Assembly: GCA_038123715.1 (NCBI GenBank)
Contig: JAYPAN010000016.1
Location: forward strand, 1 to 40,625
From: JAYPAN01 sp038123715
Lineage (GTDB): Bacteria; Pseudomonadota; Alphaproteobacteria; RS24
DNA: 40,625 nucleotides
Direction of reading: 5' to 3'
The position numbers and the translations under genes are program-made. This document shows positions 1 through 8,764 of the stretch, in pieces. The number at the start of each line of letters is the position of its first letter. The first letter of the stretch is position 1. The notes beneath the pieces are model-generated. The model ran no database searches, was not told the DNA's origin, and saw only the letters and a program-made list of their open reading frames with translations.

Positions 1-697
1 GCGCCGTGTCTATGGCGCAATGCAAATGCGCCTCAAACCCGTCATAGCTTAATGTCGCTTGCGCTTCGGCATCCACCCCGTCCGGGGTCAGCCGCGCCGC
101 ACCCGACAGCGCATTCGGCTCGCCGAGAAAATAGCGCGCCGCGGTTAGCGGATAAATGCCGATATCCAATATGCCGCCACCGGCCAATTGCGGGTCATAA
201 AGCCTGTGCGTCGGCATATAGGGAAAAGCAAAACCAAAGGCGGAAGCAAAGCCGGTGACATTGCCGATAATTCCCGAATCAAGCAGTGATTTCGCCAAAT
301 GCATGCGCGGATGCATGAGATACATCAGCGCCTCGACCAGCAAAACGCCCTGCCGGTCAGCCGCGCCGTAAAGGCTCAAAACCTCGCCCTGATTCAGCCC
401 CAAGGGCTTTTCGCACAAAACCGGCTTACCGGCGGCCAGCACGCTATGGGCATTGGCGCTGTGGGCATTATGCGGCGTCGCGATATAGACAGCGTCAATA
501 TCGTCGCGCGCCAAAAGCGCGGCCAAGTCATCCGATGGTGTGCCGCCATGCTTAGCGCAGAAATCAGCCGCTTTTTGCCTATCGCGGGCGGCCACACCGG
601 CCAGCACACCATGGCGCGACTGCGTTAAATCCCCGGCAAATGTGGCGGCAATACTGCCGGTCGCCCAAATGCCCCAGCGAAATTGTTGATTGGTCAT
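1..697 (-). CDS. Gfo/Idh/MocA family NAD(P)-dependent oxidoreductase (partial, C-terminus off the left edge)
   Basis: The frame is open from an ATG at 697 to the left edge, giving 232 residues of a protein usually about 320-340 long. The N-terminus has the Rossmann start GIWATGSIA (residues 9-17). The family signature CEKPLG is at 95-100, where the lysine contacts the nicotinamide or substrate. A GGGILDIGIYPL stretch typical of the C-terminal domain follows. The family oxidises or reduces sugars, inositols and trans-dihydrodiols; this one looks closest to the dihydrodiol/xylose dehydrogenase branch, but the substrate cannot be read from the sequence. It is divergent from the small membrane protein at 801. 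Confidence 0.88.
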   Translation of the reverse strand, partial: MTNQQFRWGIWATGSIAATFAGDLTQSRHGVLAGVAARDRQKAADFCAKHGGTPSDDLAALLARDDIDAVYIATPHNAHSANAHSVLAAGKPVLCEKPLGLNQGEVLSLYGAADRQGVLLVEALMYLMHPRMHLAKSLLDSGIIGNVTGFASAFGFAFPYMPTHRLYDPQLAGGGILDIGIYPLTAARYFLGEPNALSGAARLTPDGVDAEAQATLSYDGFEAHLHCAIDTA

Positions 698-800
698 GAA
701 ATCCCTGATGCAAAAAATACAAGCTACCAGCAGGCTAGCATTATTCCGCTGCCATGCAATCTCTGATAAAATAAGGCAAGTAGCAGTTGCGGAGCGCGTT

Positions 801-1211
801 ATGGACAAGACCGGCGGTATTTTTCTGGCAGTGGTGGTGAGCCTTGTTTTCGCCACCGCAATCTGGCAGGCCATTCCGCAAATGCGCGAGAATATGCGCC
901 AGCCCGAAATCATCATCATGCAGGTCGAACTGGTCAATCTGTGCCGGATGGATGAAAATGTGTTCATTGTCAAAGAGCCGGAAACCGGCATGACCGCCCA
1001 TTTCAGCAATGGTCTGGCGCGGATGCAGCTTGCCACTGACAAGCAGGTGCGCCTGGCGATAAACCCGAAATATAAAGACTTCCGCTATGATGGCGAATTG
1101 GTGGCGGTCGCCCCGAATATCAAGCTGGTGGCCGATTGCTCATCCTCGCCGCGACAGCGCGATATTTTCTCCAGCATGCGCGAGCAATTTAATCCGGACA
1201 AGCTTGACTGA
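801..1211 (+). CDS. Small single-pass membrane protein, function unknown
   Basis: I chose the ATG at 801 because GGAGCG lies 5-10 bases upstream and the protein then opens MDKTGGIF directly into a hydrophobic segment (about residues 6-23, LAVVVSLVFATAIW). An upstream in-frame start at 690 would add 37 residues without an obvious signal. The product is 136 aa: one N-terminal membrane anchor or uncleaved signal, then a soluble, probably periplasmic, domain with two cysteines. I recognise no family. It is 54 bases upstream of the outer-membrane protein gene on the same strand, so the two may be co-transcribed. Confidence 0.6.
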   Translation: MDKTGGIFLAVVVSLVFATAIWQAIPQMRENMRQPEIIIMQVELVNLCRMDENVFIVKEPETGMTAHFSNGLARMQLATDKQVRLAINPKYKDFRYDGELVAVAPNIKLVADCSSSPRQRDIFSSMREQFNPDKLD

Positions 1212-1265
1212 CGGCGCGGCGCAGGCCAAACAAAGCGTGTTTTGTTGCGTTGAGGGAGAGAGATA

Positions 1266-2075
1266 ATGGGCAAGCCAGGCGTCACAGTCAGCAGTTTTCG
1301 TCACCGGCTTGGCGGTCATTTGGGCAGGCTTTTCGTGCTGTCCGCATTGGTCTGGCTGATGGCTGGCACCGCCCATGCCACGGTTATTGTGCGCCAGCTT
1401 GACCCGACACCGGAAGGCTGGAGCATCGGTCTGGAAGGCAGTTATGACGACCAAAGCGGCAGCACGGAAAAACGCGATTACAGCGCCGCCTTTAATGTGC
1501 TGCGTAAGACTGGCGTCCATGAGCTGCGCGCCTTTGGCAGCCTTGCCTATGGGCGGGTCAATAGTGTTGAAAATGAAAATCAGGGTCTTGTCCATATCCG
1601 CTATGTGCGGGCGCTGACCGGCAGCCCATTGCGGGTTGAGACCTTTATCCAGACCGAGCAGGATGATTTCGCCAATATGGCCGAGCGCAGCCTGTTGGGC
1701 GGCGTAGTCAGCCGGTTTTTCAACAGCGATGACGGTGAGCGCCGCGTGCTGGCCATGGTCGGACTGATGCGCGAAAGCGAAGAGCATTTGACCAATAACG
1801 CGCTTGACCGCGAAGTCACCCGCATCACCTCTTCGCTACAAATGAGCTGGCTTTTGCCGCGCGACAATAAGCTTTATTTCATTTCCTATTTGCAGCCCAA
1901 TATCGACACGCCGGAAAATGATATGCGGGTGACGGCGGAATTGTCGCTGGCCATTCCGTTGAGCGACCGGCTGAGCCTGCGCGCGGGCTATTATTACCGC
2001 TATAATGACATGCCGTTTGACGATATCCCGCGCGAGAAAAAACGGCTGTCCACCGGCTTTGCCTACGCATTCTGA
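1266..2075 (+). CDS. Putative outer-membrane beta-barrel protein (DUF481/YdiY-like)
   Basis: This 269-residue protein has a signal peptide (hydrophobic LFVLSALVWLMAG, likely cleavage after AHA near residue 38). A series of alternating polar/hydrophobic segments with aromatic ends follows, and the chain terminates in Tyr-Ala-Phe, the C-terminal aromatic expected for BAM-dependent barrels. The pattern (GLEGSYDDQSGSTEKRDYSA near the start; repeated strand-turn-strand units) resembles the DUF481 'salt-induced outer membrane protein' group, but that is a resemblance only. GAGGGAGAGAG just upstream of the ATG is a good ribosome binding site. The likely role is a structural or channel protein of the outer membrane. 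Confidence 0.6.
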   Translation: MGKPGVTVSSFRHRLGGHLGRLFVLSALVWLMAGTAHATVIVRQLDPTPEGWSIGLEGSYDDQSGSTEKRDYSAAFNVLRKTGVHELRAFGSLAYGRVNSVENENQGLVHIRYVRALTGSPLRVETFIQTEQDDFANMAERSLLGGVVSRFFNSDDGERRVLAMVGLMRESEEHLTNNALDREVTRITSSLQMSWLLPRDNKLYFISYLQPNIDTPENDMRVTAELSLAIPLSDRLSLRAGYYYRYNDMPFDDIPREKKRLSTGFAYAF

Positions 2076-2191
2076 CGCCGCTTTCTTCAAAACCCCGTCA
2101 TATCGCCCTAGCTCACGGCTTGACAGCATCGGGCTAATCAACGAGGCTGAATGCCAAGAGGAAAGCCCGCAACCGGGCATGGGAGCGCGAC

Positions 2192-3175
2192 ATGAGCATA
2201 TCTGAACAGCAAAAGCCCTTAAATACAGGGTTTGACGGCAAAACCGACCCGAACAGCTTTCTGGCCGATATTGACCTGACTGGCAAAACCGCTTTGGTCA
2301 CTGGCGGCTATTCGGGCATTGGGCTTGAAACCGTGCGCGCTTTAGCCAATGCCGGCGCGCAAGTCTATGTGCCGGCACGCGACCGCGCCCGCGCCATTGA
2401 GGCGTTGGGGGGCATCATCCCGCCCGACCATATTGGCGATATGGATTTGGCCGATATCGGCCATGTCCGCCGCGTTGCCGAGGCTTTTGGCGACAATCAT
2501 ACACAGCTTGATATTTTGATTGCCAATGCCGGTGTCATGGCCTGCCCCGAACAGCGCACGCAAACCGGTTGGGAATGGCAAATCGGGGTTAATCATTTCG
2601 GCCATTTTGCTCTGCTGCAGGGGCTTTTGCCGCTTTTGCGCCGCGCCGGTGAAAGCGGGCAGGCGCGTGTGGTGACATTGTCATCCATTGGCCACCGGCT
2701 TGGCGGCATTGATTTTGACGATATGCATTACACCCAAAAACCTTATGAAAAATGGTCGGCCTATGGTCAGTCCAAAACCGCCAAATCACTGCTCGCCGTG
2801 CATTTGGATGCGTTGGAACAGGGCAATGGCATCCGCGCCTTTGCCGTTCATCCGGGCGGGATTTTCACCCCGCTGCAACGCCATTTGGCAAATGAGGAAA
2901 TGGTGGTGTTGGGCTGGACAAATGAAGATGGCACACCATCAGAACGCGCGGCCAGTTTCTTCAAAACGCCTTTGCAGGGCGCTGGCACAAGCCTGTGGTG
3001 CGCCACGGCCGGCGCGCTTGACGGCATGGGCGGGGTTTATTGCGAGGATTGCGACATCGCCGCATTGGTGGCAGATGATGATGCCAGCCCGGCCGGTGTG
3101 CGGGGCTGGGCGGTTGACCGGAACCTTGCCGAAAGATTGTGGCAGGTCACGGAAAAAACGCTGGCCGCGCATTAA
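2192..3175 (+). CDS. Short-chain dehydrogenase/reductase (SDR)
   Basis: This 327-aa protein is a classical SDR with a short N-terminal extension. It has the cofactor loop TGGYSGIG (residues 37-44), NAGV (112-115), a catalytic serine in VTLSS (164/165) and YGQSK (Y191, K195). The length and the sequence after the active site resemble the retinol dehydrogenase/WWOX-like branch, which acts on hydrophobic alcohols or ketones; the substrate is not deducible. GGGAGCG precedes the ATG. It stands alone, with 116 bases to the OMP gene upstream and 129 to the next gene. Confidence 0.88.
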   Translation: MSISEQQKPLNTGFDGKTDPNSFLADIDLTGKTALVTGGYSGIGLETVRALANAGAQVYVPARDRARAIEALGGIIPPDHIGDMDLADIGHVRRVAEAFGDNHTQLDILIANAGVMACPEQRTQTGWEWQIGVNHFGHFALLQGLLPLLRRAGESGQARVVTLSSIGHRLGGIDFDDMHYTQKPYEKWSAYGQSKTAKSLLAVHLDALEQGNGIRAFAVHPGGIFTPLQRHLANEEMVVLGWTNEDGTPSERAASFFKTPLQGAGTSLWCATAGALDGMGGVYCEDCDIAALVADDDASPAGVRGWAVDRNLAERLWQVTEKTLAAH

Positions 3176-3304
3176 CGTTTTTTTGTTCCTGCCGCGCGAA
3201 GATAAACCCGCTTGAGGTTCGGTAAAAGCTAAGTAGCAGTATGAGGAGAGTCATCGCTCAAAATCAATAAGAGCCTGTAAGTAATAAAACCAAGGAGGCG
3301 CGCC

Positions 3305-3703
3305 ATGACAGGCGAAAAAATATATATTGAAGCCGGCAGCGGCGAGCTGATTGACAAAATAACCATTTTGGAAATCAAATTGGCGCGCATTGAAGACCCG
3401 CAAAAACTCAAAAACATCCGCTATGAGCTGGAAACGCTGGCGACGACCCGCGACCGCGCTTTGCCCGCTTCGGACACGCTGACCCGCCTGACGCGCGAAC
3501 TGAAAAGCGTCAATGAGACATTATGGGATATTGAAGATGATATTCGCCGCTGCGAGGCGGAAAAAGATTTCAGCGTGCGCTTTATTGAATTGGCGCGCGC
3601 GGTTTACAAAACCAATGACCATCGCGCCGCGCTGAAAAAGCAAATCAATCTGCTGACCGGCGCCAGTATTGTTGAAGAGAAATCCTATGTCGCTTTTGAC
3701 TGA
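3305..3703 (+). CDS. DUF6165 family protein
   Basis: This 132-aa cytoplasmic protein is rich in charged helices and has the conserved opening SGELIDKITILEIKLARI (residues 13-30) characteristic of DUF6165. Proteins of this family are usually found beside glycosyltransferases in lipopolysaccharide or capsule loci, but no activity is established to my knowledge. The ribosome binding site AAGGAGG sits 8 bases before the ATG. It converges on the family 10 glycosyltransferase with only 9 bases between their ends, which fits a role in surface glycan assembly or modification. Confidence 0.75.
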   Translation: MTGEKIYIEAGSGELIDKITILEIKLARIEDPQKLKNIRYELETLATTRDRALPASDTLTRLTRELKSVNETLWDIEDDIRRCEAEKDFSVRFIELARAVYKTNDHRAALKKQINLLTGASIVEEKSYVAFD

Positions 3704-3712
3704 CGCGATATG

Positions 3713-4774
3713 TCACCCGCGCCCGGCCAGATAATCGGCATAAAAACGCCGCCCCTGCCGTCGCGCCGCGCGCTTGCCCAGCGCATAACGCAAAAACACG
3801 CCCAGACCTTGCCGCATGGTGGCATGGCGGCTTAACAGGCGGTTTTGATTTTTCGCACCGACCGGCAAGGCCACCCGCGCTGTGTTCTCTTGCGCCGCCA
3901 AAATATGCCGCGCCACCATATTGCCGAGATTGTAATCTTCCAGAACCCGCCGCCGCGCCTCAATAATGGCCGGCAAGCGGCGCTCATATTCATTATCCGC
4001 CACAGCCTGCCGAATCCGCGCCAAAGTCTCTTGCGTATCTCGAATATCAAGCGCGATAAAACTGTCTTCGGGGAAATAATCAGCCGCATTGGAACAGCCA
4101 ACATAAAAGGGCAGGCTGTAGCCGAGAAACGCATCGGACAGCTTTTCCGTCCAGTGATGCGGGCCGATATGGTTTTCTACCGCAATATGATAGCGATAAG
4201 CGTCAATGCCTTCCGCCTTATGCTCGACCCAGCGATGGCCTTTGCCAAACACATCCACCTGCCCGCCCAGTGCGTCGGCCAGTTCGACCAGAAATTCAGC
4301 GCGCCGCTGGTGCAGGGTGAATTTTTCGGCCTTGGGCGACCCAAACATGGAAATCAGACCGGTTTTTTCCGGCACTTGGTCATTTTCGGCCAGTTGCGCC
4401 ATGCCGCCATAATACCAAAAGCCGACCGGTGGCATGTCGCGCCGCCCGTCATGCGCCAGATAATCAACCCCTTGGCTGGTCAATACCAGCCCGAATTGCT
4501 TGATATAATCGTCGCCGTAAAATTTCAGCGAGGAAGGCTCATAGGTTATCAGCGCGGTGTTCGCGCGCGGACAGGCCAGTATTTCCTCACCCAGAGACAA
4601 ACGCTCATCACCGCGCGGCGGCAAATCATCATAAACCACCAGCCAATCATAATCGCGCGCCTGCCGGTCGGTGACAAAGACCAGCTTGTCAGCGAAGAAT
4701 TGCGGCAAGTCAAAAAGCTGAAAACCGGCAATGGTGTTTTTAGAAATGATTTTAACGCGCAATTTCGCCGTCAT
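3713..4774 (-). CDS. Glycosyltransferase family 10 (alpha-1,3-fucosyltransferase-like) protein
   Basis: This 353-aa protein has the GT10 C-terminal donor-binding motif: YHIAVEN at 195-201, TEKLSDAF at 209-216, then LPFYVG and YFPEDSFI (about 221-240). This matches the family pattern F-x-IAxEN...TEKxxDA...P-xY-G...YFP-x-SFI. Bacterial members transfer fucose or related GDP-sugars onto LPS O-chains or core. No signal peptide or membrane segment is visible, as expected for a cytosolic or peripheral enzyme. The acceptor is unknown. The arginine-rich tail (KRAARRQGRR, about 334-343) may bind the membrane surface. Confidence 0.83.
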   Translation of the reverse strand: MTAKLRVKIISKNTIAGFQLFDLPQFFADKLVFVTDRQARDYDWLVVYDDLPPRGDERLSLGEEILACPRANTALITYEPSSLKFYGDDYIKQFGLVLTSQGVDYLAHDGRRDMPPVGFWYYGGMAQLAENDQVPEKTGLISMFGSPKAEKFTLHQRRAEFLVELADALGGQVDVFGKGHRWVEHKAEGIDAYRYHIAVENHIGPHHWTEKLSDAFLGYSLPFYVGCSNAADYFPEDSFIALDIRDTQETLARIRQAVADNEYERRLPAIIEARRRVLEDYNLGNMVARHILAAQENTARVALPVGAKNQNRLLSRHATMRQGLGVFLRYALGKRAARRQGRRFYADYLAGRG

Positions 4775-4810
4775 ATCCTACCCTGACCAACCGATTACCG
4801 CGCTGCGTGC

Positions 4811-5983
4811 CTATTGCGCCAAGCGGAAATACAGGCCGGCATTCTTCACCAGCCGGTCAATTAACTTGTCGCCCATAGCCGGTGCGCTGGTGTAAATGCC
4901 GCCCGGCAACGCCGCGCAATCCTCAATCAGGCAGACCGCGCTTTCGGCAATCATTTTCGAGGTTGAGCCATAACCCGGATCCTTGTCACCGCCCACTTCG
5001 GCGCGGATTTCGCGGCCATCTTCCATTGTGCCGATAAGCAACACATCATAATGACCGGCCTCGCGCTCCTCTTTGGACGGGCCTTCGCCCGGCTGCGGCA
5101 CATCATCACCGGCCAAGGGATTGACCGACGCCATAGCTTTTGCCATTTGCGCGCCGGCCTCGCCAGCACCGGCGGCCATCATTTCATCATATTGAAAATC
5201 CGTGCCATAGGCATGACCGAGCAGGGCATTGGAACGGTGGACATTTTTGGTGTTAATCGGCGCCATAATAAACGGCGTAACCCATTGGCCGAGAACGCTA
5301 TCCTCGTAAGGCGCATTGTCCACCGGCTGGTCAGGGCCTTGAAACCCGTTTGACAGCGAAAACGGATTGGCCAGCACTTGCAGCAAATCGGGATTGCGCC
5401 CCAAAGCCGCCATTGTCGCTGACAGCGATGCCGCCGTGCCGCCGGAAAACCCGCCATTCATTGCCAGAACGCGGGTGCGGACACGCGGGCAGGGCGCACC
5501 AAATTGCGCCTTGGCGGCGTTTTGCAAAAAGAAAACGCCCAAATCAAACGGTATTGAGTCAAAGCCGCAACTATGAACAATCCGCGCGCCGGAGGCTTTC
5601 GCTGCCGCATCATGCTTTTCAATCATTTCATGCATCCAGCCCGGCTCACCGGACAGGTCAACATAATCTGTGCCAAGTTCAGCGCAGGCTGCGACCAGCG
5701 CCGAGCCATAAAGCTGATAGGGGCCGACTGTTGAGCAAATCACCTTTGCCCGTGCCACCATATCGCGCAGCGTGTCGGGATTGTCGGCATCGGCAATGAC
5801 AAGCGGTGTCTCCGCGCCGGCGCCAATCTCATCGCGCACAGCAGCCAGCTTGTCGCCATCGCGCCCGGCCATCGCCCAATTCAGTGTTCTGCCATATTGC
5901 GCGGCCATATATTCAGCCACCAAACGACCGGTAAACCCGCTGGCTCCATAAATTATCACATCAAATTTGGCATTTTCATTCAT
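4811..5983 (-). CDS. Saccharopine dehydrogenase-like NAD(P)-binding protein (trans-acting enoyl reductase type)
   Basis: This 390-aa protein starts with a Rossmann nucleotide site, IIYGASGFTGRL (G13, G16, G19). It then carries the STVGPYQLYG and DLSGEPGW segments typical of the saccharopine-reductase-like family that includes mycobacterial trans-acting enoyl reductase (Rv2449c/Rv2953 type). Those enzymes reduce lipid intermediates; in alphaproteobacteria the substrate is undefined. It is unlikely to make lysine, because the C-terminal lysine-biosynthetic features are not apparent. The gene is divergent from the MFS transporter, with a 146-base promoter region between. Confidence 0.8.
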   Translation of the reverse strand: MNENAKFDVIIYGASGFTGRLVAEYMAAQYGRTLNWAMAGRDGDKLAAVRDEIGAGAETPLVIADADNPDTLRDMVARAKVICSTVGPYQLYGSALVAACAELGTDYVDLSGEPGWMHEMIEKHDAAAKASGARIVHSCGFDSIPFDLGVFFLQNAAKAQFGAPCPRVRTRVLAMNGGFSGGTAASLSATMAALGRNPDLLQVLANPFSLSNGFQGPDQPVDNAPYEDSVLGQWVTPFIMAPINTKNVHRSNALLGHAYGTDFQYDEMMAAGAGEAGAQMAKAMASVNPLAGDDVPQPGEGPSKEEREAGHYDVLLIGTMEDGREIRAEVGGDKDPGYGSTSKMIAESAVCLIEDCAALPGGIYTSAPAMGDKLIDRLVKNAGLYFRLAQ

Positions 5984-6129
5984 TATCGGCCTCCCATATA
6001 AGCTTGCGCGAGATTAGGCCAGAACCCTGTCCAAAGACAAGGGCGCATATTTTTACTGACAAATAAAATTAGCACTTTCTTGGCGGGGCAATTTTGATAG
6101 ATTTATGAACATCTTGGGAGGTATCTATA

Positions 6130-7404
6130 ATGAGTTCAACGACACAACATGACCAAATCTATAAATCGCGCCACTACGCGCTGGCAATTTTGGTCGTTGT
6201 TTACACATTCAATTTTATTGACCGGCAAATCCTGTCGATTTTGCTGGAGCCGGTGAAAACCGAGCTTGGCCTGTCTGACACGGCTATGGGCATGTTGACC
6301 GGCTTTGCCTTTGCCATGTTTTACGCGACGCTGGGCATTCCAATTGCGCGCTATGCTGACCGCAGCAATCGGCGCAATCTGATTGCGGCCGCGCTTGGCA
6401 TTTGGAGCTTTTTTACCGCCCTTTCCGGTCTGGCCGCAAATTTCTGGCATTTGCTGATTGCCCGCATTGGTGTCGGCGTGGGCGAAGCCGGGTGCAGCCC
6501 GCCCGCCCATTCGATGATTGCCGATTATTATCCGGCTGAGCAGCGCGCCACGGCATTGGGCATTTATTCGCTCGGTATTCCCTTTGGCATAATGTTCGGC
6601 CTGTTTGCCGGTGGCTGGATAAATGAGTATTTCGGCTGGCGCATGGCATTTTTCGTGGTCGGCCTGCCCGGCATTTTGCTGGCACTGATTGTGCGCTTTT
6701 CCTTGCAGGAGCCGCCGCGCGGCATGGCTGAAGGGCGCGCCGATACGGCTGACCAGCCCGGCGTTAAAGAAACGCTGGTTTATTTGTGGCAGAAAAAGAG
6801 CTTTCGCCACATGTCCTTTGCTGCCGCGCTGACCGCTTTTGTCGGCTATGGCTTTATTGTCTGGGCGCCGGCCTTTCTTATTCGCTCCTATGGCATGAGC
6901 ACGGGTGAAGTCGGCACATGGTTTGGCCTGATATTGGGCATTCCGGGCGGCATCGGCATTGCGTTGGGCGGCTATCTGGCCGACAGATTCGGTGCCAAGG
7001 ACACAAGATGGTATTTGTGGACGACCGCCATTGCGCTGGTTGCCTGCGTGCCGCTTAACTATGTCGTCTATGCCGCCGACACCGCCTTTGTTTCGCTTTG
7101 GGCAATGGTTTTGCCGGTTTTGCTCGGCAATTTCTATCAGGCCACAACTTTCTCGCAAACGCAGGGCATCTCATCTTTGCGGATGCGCGCTGTTGCCGCC
7201 GGTATTTTGTTGTTCATCATCAACATTATCGGCCTTGGCCTTGGCCCGCAGCTTGTCGGGGTGATTTCCGACCTTTTATCCGACCAATATGGCGTTGAGT
7301 CGTTGCGCTATGCGCTGTTCATTTGCAGCCTTGTCTATATTTGGGGGGCGTTTCACTATTTCATGGCCGGTCGCTATTTGAAGGATGATTTGGTGCATGA
7401 ATAG
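6130..7404 (+). CDS. MFS transporter, spinster-like
   Basis: This 424-aa permease has about twelve hydrophobic segments. Helix 1 (VVVYTFNFIDRQILSILLEPVK) and the loop RYADRSNRRNLIA belong to the MFS loop 2-3 signature. ARIGVGVGEAGCSPPAHSMI and FGWRMAFFVVGLPGILLAL are characteristic of the spinster-like subfamily, often annotated as lipid, sphingosine-phosphate or aromatic-acid transporters. The substrate is unknown. GGGAGG lies 9 bases before the ATG. A strong intrinsic terminator follows the gene (7429-7462). Confidence 0.88.
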   Translation: MSSTTQHDQIYKSRHYALAILVVVYTFNFIDRQILSILLEPVKTELGLSDTAMGMLTGFAFAMFYATLGIPIARYADRSNRRNLIAAALGIWSFFTALSGLAANFWHLLIARIGVGVGEAGCSPPAHSMIADYYPAEQRATALGIYSLGIPFGIMFGLFAGGWINEYFGWRMAFFVVGLPGILLALIVRFSLQEPPRGMAEGRADTADQPGVKETLVYLWQKKSFRHMSFAAALTAFVGYGFIVWAPAFLIRSYGMSTGEVGTWFGLILGIPGGIGIALGGYLADRFGAKDTRWYLWTTAIALVACVPLNYVVYAADTAFVSLWAMVLPVLLGNFYQATTFSQTQGISSLRMRAVAAGILLFIINIIGLGLGPQLVGVISDLLSDQYGVESLRYALFICSLVYIWGAFHYFMAGRYLKDDLVHE

Positions 7405-7428
7405 GCGATTGTAAAATAAGCCAATTCA

Positions 7429-7462
7429 GGGGCGGTCGGGGCAATCCGACTGCCCCTTTTTT
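7429..7462 (+). terminator. Intrinsic terminator after the MFS gene
   Basis: An 11-bp stem pairs GGGGCGGTCGG (7429-7439) with CCGACTGCCCC (7446-7456), with one G-U wobble, around a 6-base loop, and is followed by six T residues. The next gene's likely start lies only 14 bases past the T-run. Confidence 0.9.
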
Positions 7463-7475
7463 GCGTAAACCGAAT

Positions 7476-8099
7476 ATGCAAACCGACCCTGCCCCTCCCG
7501 CATCGGATGACCAAGCCCTTGCGCGCCCGAAAATGAAACTTGGCTCCATGTTTGGCGAGATTTTGCCGCTGGCCTCGTTTTTTATCGTCAATCAGAGCTA
7601 TGGCCTGTATATGGCCGCTGTGGCTGCCATTGCGACCTCGGCGCTGTTGATTCTGATTTACCGCATCCGCGAAAAAAGACTGGCGCGGTTTGTTGTATTC
7701 TCAACGCTGGTCTATGCGGTGCTGACAGCGGCGGCGATTTTCACCGAGGAAAAAACCTATATCAAAATCCAGCCCAGCCTGTTTTCTTTTTGCTTTGCTG
7801 CTGTGCTGCTTGGCGGCGTGTTGCGCGGGCGCGCCATGATGAAAGTCTTTTTCAAAACCCAATTCACCCTTTCTGACCGCGTTTGGTGGCTGCTCAGCCT
7901 GCGTTGGGGGTTGTTTTTTCTTACCGCCGGGCTGGCCAATGAAATGGCCTGGCGCGCACTCAGCGATGATGATTGGGTGTTCTTCCGCGTGGTGGTAATG
8001 GCGCCGGCAACCGGCCTGTTTATGCTGGCGCAATTGCCGCTGACTTTTCGCGGCATGCGCGAATTCAAGGCCACGCAAAAGGGCGATATCGCAGCCTGA
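7476..8099 (+). CDS. YciB/IspZ-like inner-membrane (septation-associated) protein
   Basis: With the ATG at 7476 the product is 207 aa. It has about five membrane segments and family landmarks: GEILPLASFF near the start, IKIQPSLFSFCFAAVLLGG, then LRWGLFFLTAGLANEMAWR and WVFFRVV. YciB (IspZ) affects cell-envelope integrity and division in enterobacteria and Shigella; its biochemical role is unclear. A TTG at 7461 is in frame but lies within the terminator T-run, and an ATG at 7533 is a further alternative. None has a good Shine-Dalgarno, so the start is uncertain. Convergent with the membrane protein at 8103, with 3 bases between stops. Confidence 0.75.
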   Translation: MQTDPAPPASDDQALARPKMKLGSMFGEILPLASFFIVNQSYGLYMAAVAAIATSALLILIYRIREKRLARFVVFSTLVYAVLTAAAIFTEEKTYIKIQPSLFSFCFAAVLLGGVLRGRAMMKVFFKTQFTLSDRVWWLLSLRWGLFFLTAGLANEMAWRALSDDDWVFFRVVVMAPATGLFMLAQLPLTFRGMREFKATQKGDIAA

Positions 8100-8102
8100 C
8101 CC

Positions 8103-8657
8103 TTATGGTCGGCGCAAGCCCCTGATGACCTGCACCACGACCAGCAGAAAAATCGCAATAAGGGTCACATTCAAGACCATAAACTTGCTGCGTGTTGTGA
8201 TATCGGCCAATGCCACCTGAACTGCCGTAATATCGGGGAATTGGCGCAGCATAAGGAAAATCTGGATATTTTCAGCCAAATCAACCGCCACTGACAAAAC
8301 CGGCAGCAACAGCAAACGGCGACGCCAGACATCTGCCCGCAAAGCGCGCGCGCCGCGATTCATATGATTGGAAACCGGCAGCGATAAAATGATAATGGCG
8401 CACAAAAATCCGCCATAAAAGGCGGGAAAGACAAAGTCGAGCGTCACCGCCATCAGCGCATAATGAGCGCGCCCTTCCGGCCCGTAGCCGAGCATATCCT
8501 CGCGCACACTCTCTATTGTATAGCCGTTCTGCACATCCAAAATGGGACGCCCCAAGCGGTCTTCCAAATCATCAAAAAGAACAAGGCACACAATAATGCC
8601 GACCAGTGTCAGCAACACGATTTTCCGGCGACCGAGCCAGTTTTCAAAACCTGTCAT
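8103..8657 (-). CDS. Hypothetical membrane protein
   Basis: This 184-aa protein begins at the ATG at 8657, which is preceded by GGGAGATAAA. An upstream start would add an unlikely basic stretch. Four hydrophobic segments are visible (about residues 15-30, 65-90, 110-125 and 158-178) separated by charged loops, for example GARALRADVWRRR. I recognise no family and no catalytic motif. It is divergent from the HAD hydrolase and shares a 107-base promoter region with it. Confidence 0.65.
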   Translation of the reverse strand: MTGFENWLGRRKIVLLTLVGIIVCLVLFDDLEDRLGRPILDVQNGYTIESVREDMLGYGPEGRAHYALMAVTLDFVFPAFYGGFLCAIIILSLPVSNHMNRGARALRADVWRRRLLLLPVLSVAVDLAENIQIFLMLRQFPDITAVQVALADITTRSKFMVLNVTLIAIFLLVVVQVIRGLRRP

Positions 8658-8764
8658 TTTATCTCCCGCCGCACGCCTGGTTGACCGGCGCGCTATTTTG
8701 TTTCTCTTACCGTCCGTGCAGGCTATCATGCGGCAAATAGTTTGTCAGCCTTCCGGAGATTATC

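Noticed and set aside
1140..1787. Minus-strand frame opposite the outer-membrane protein gene
   Set aside because: It is a shadow frame with no hydrophobic, motif or start-site support, whereas the plus strand has a signal peptide and ribosome binding site.
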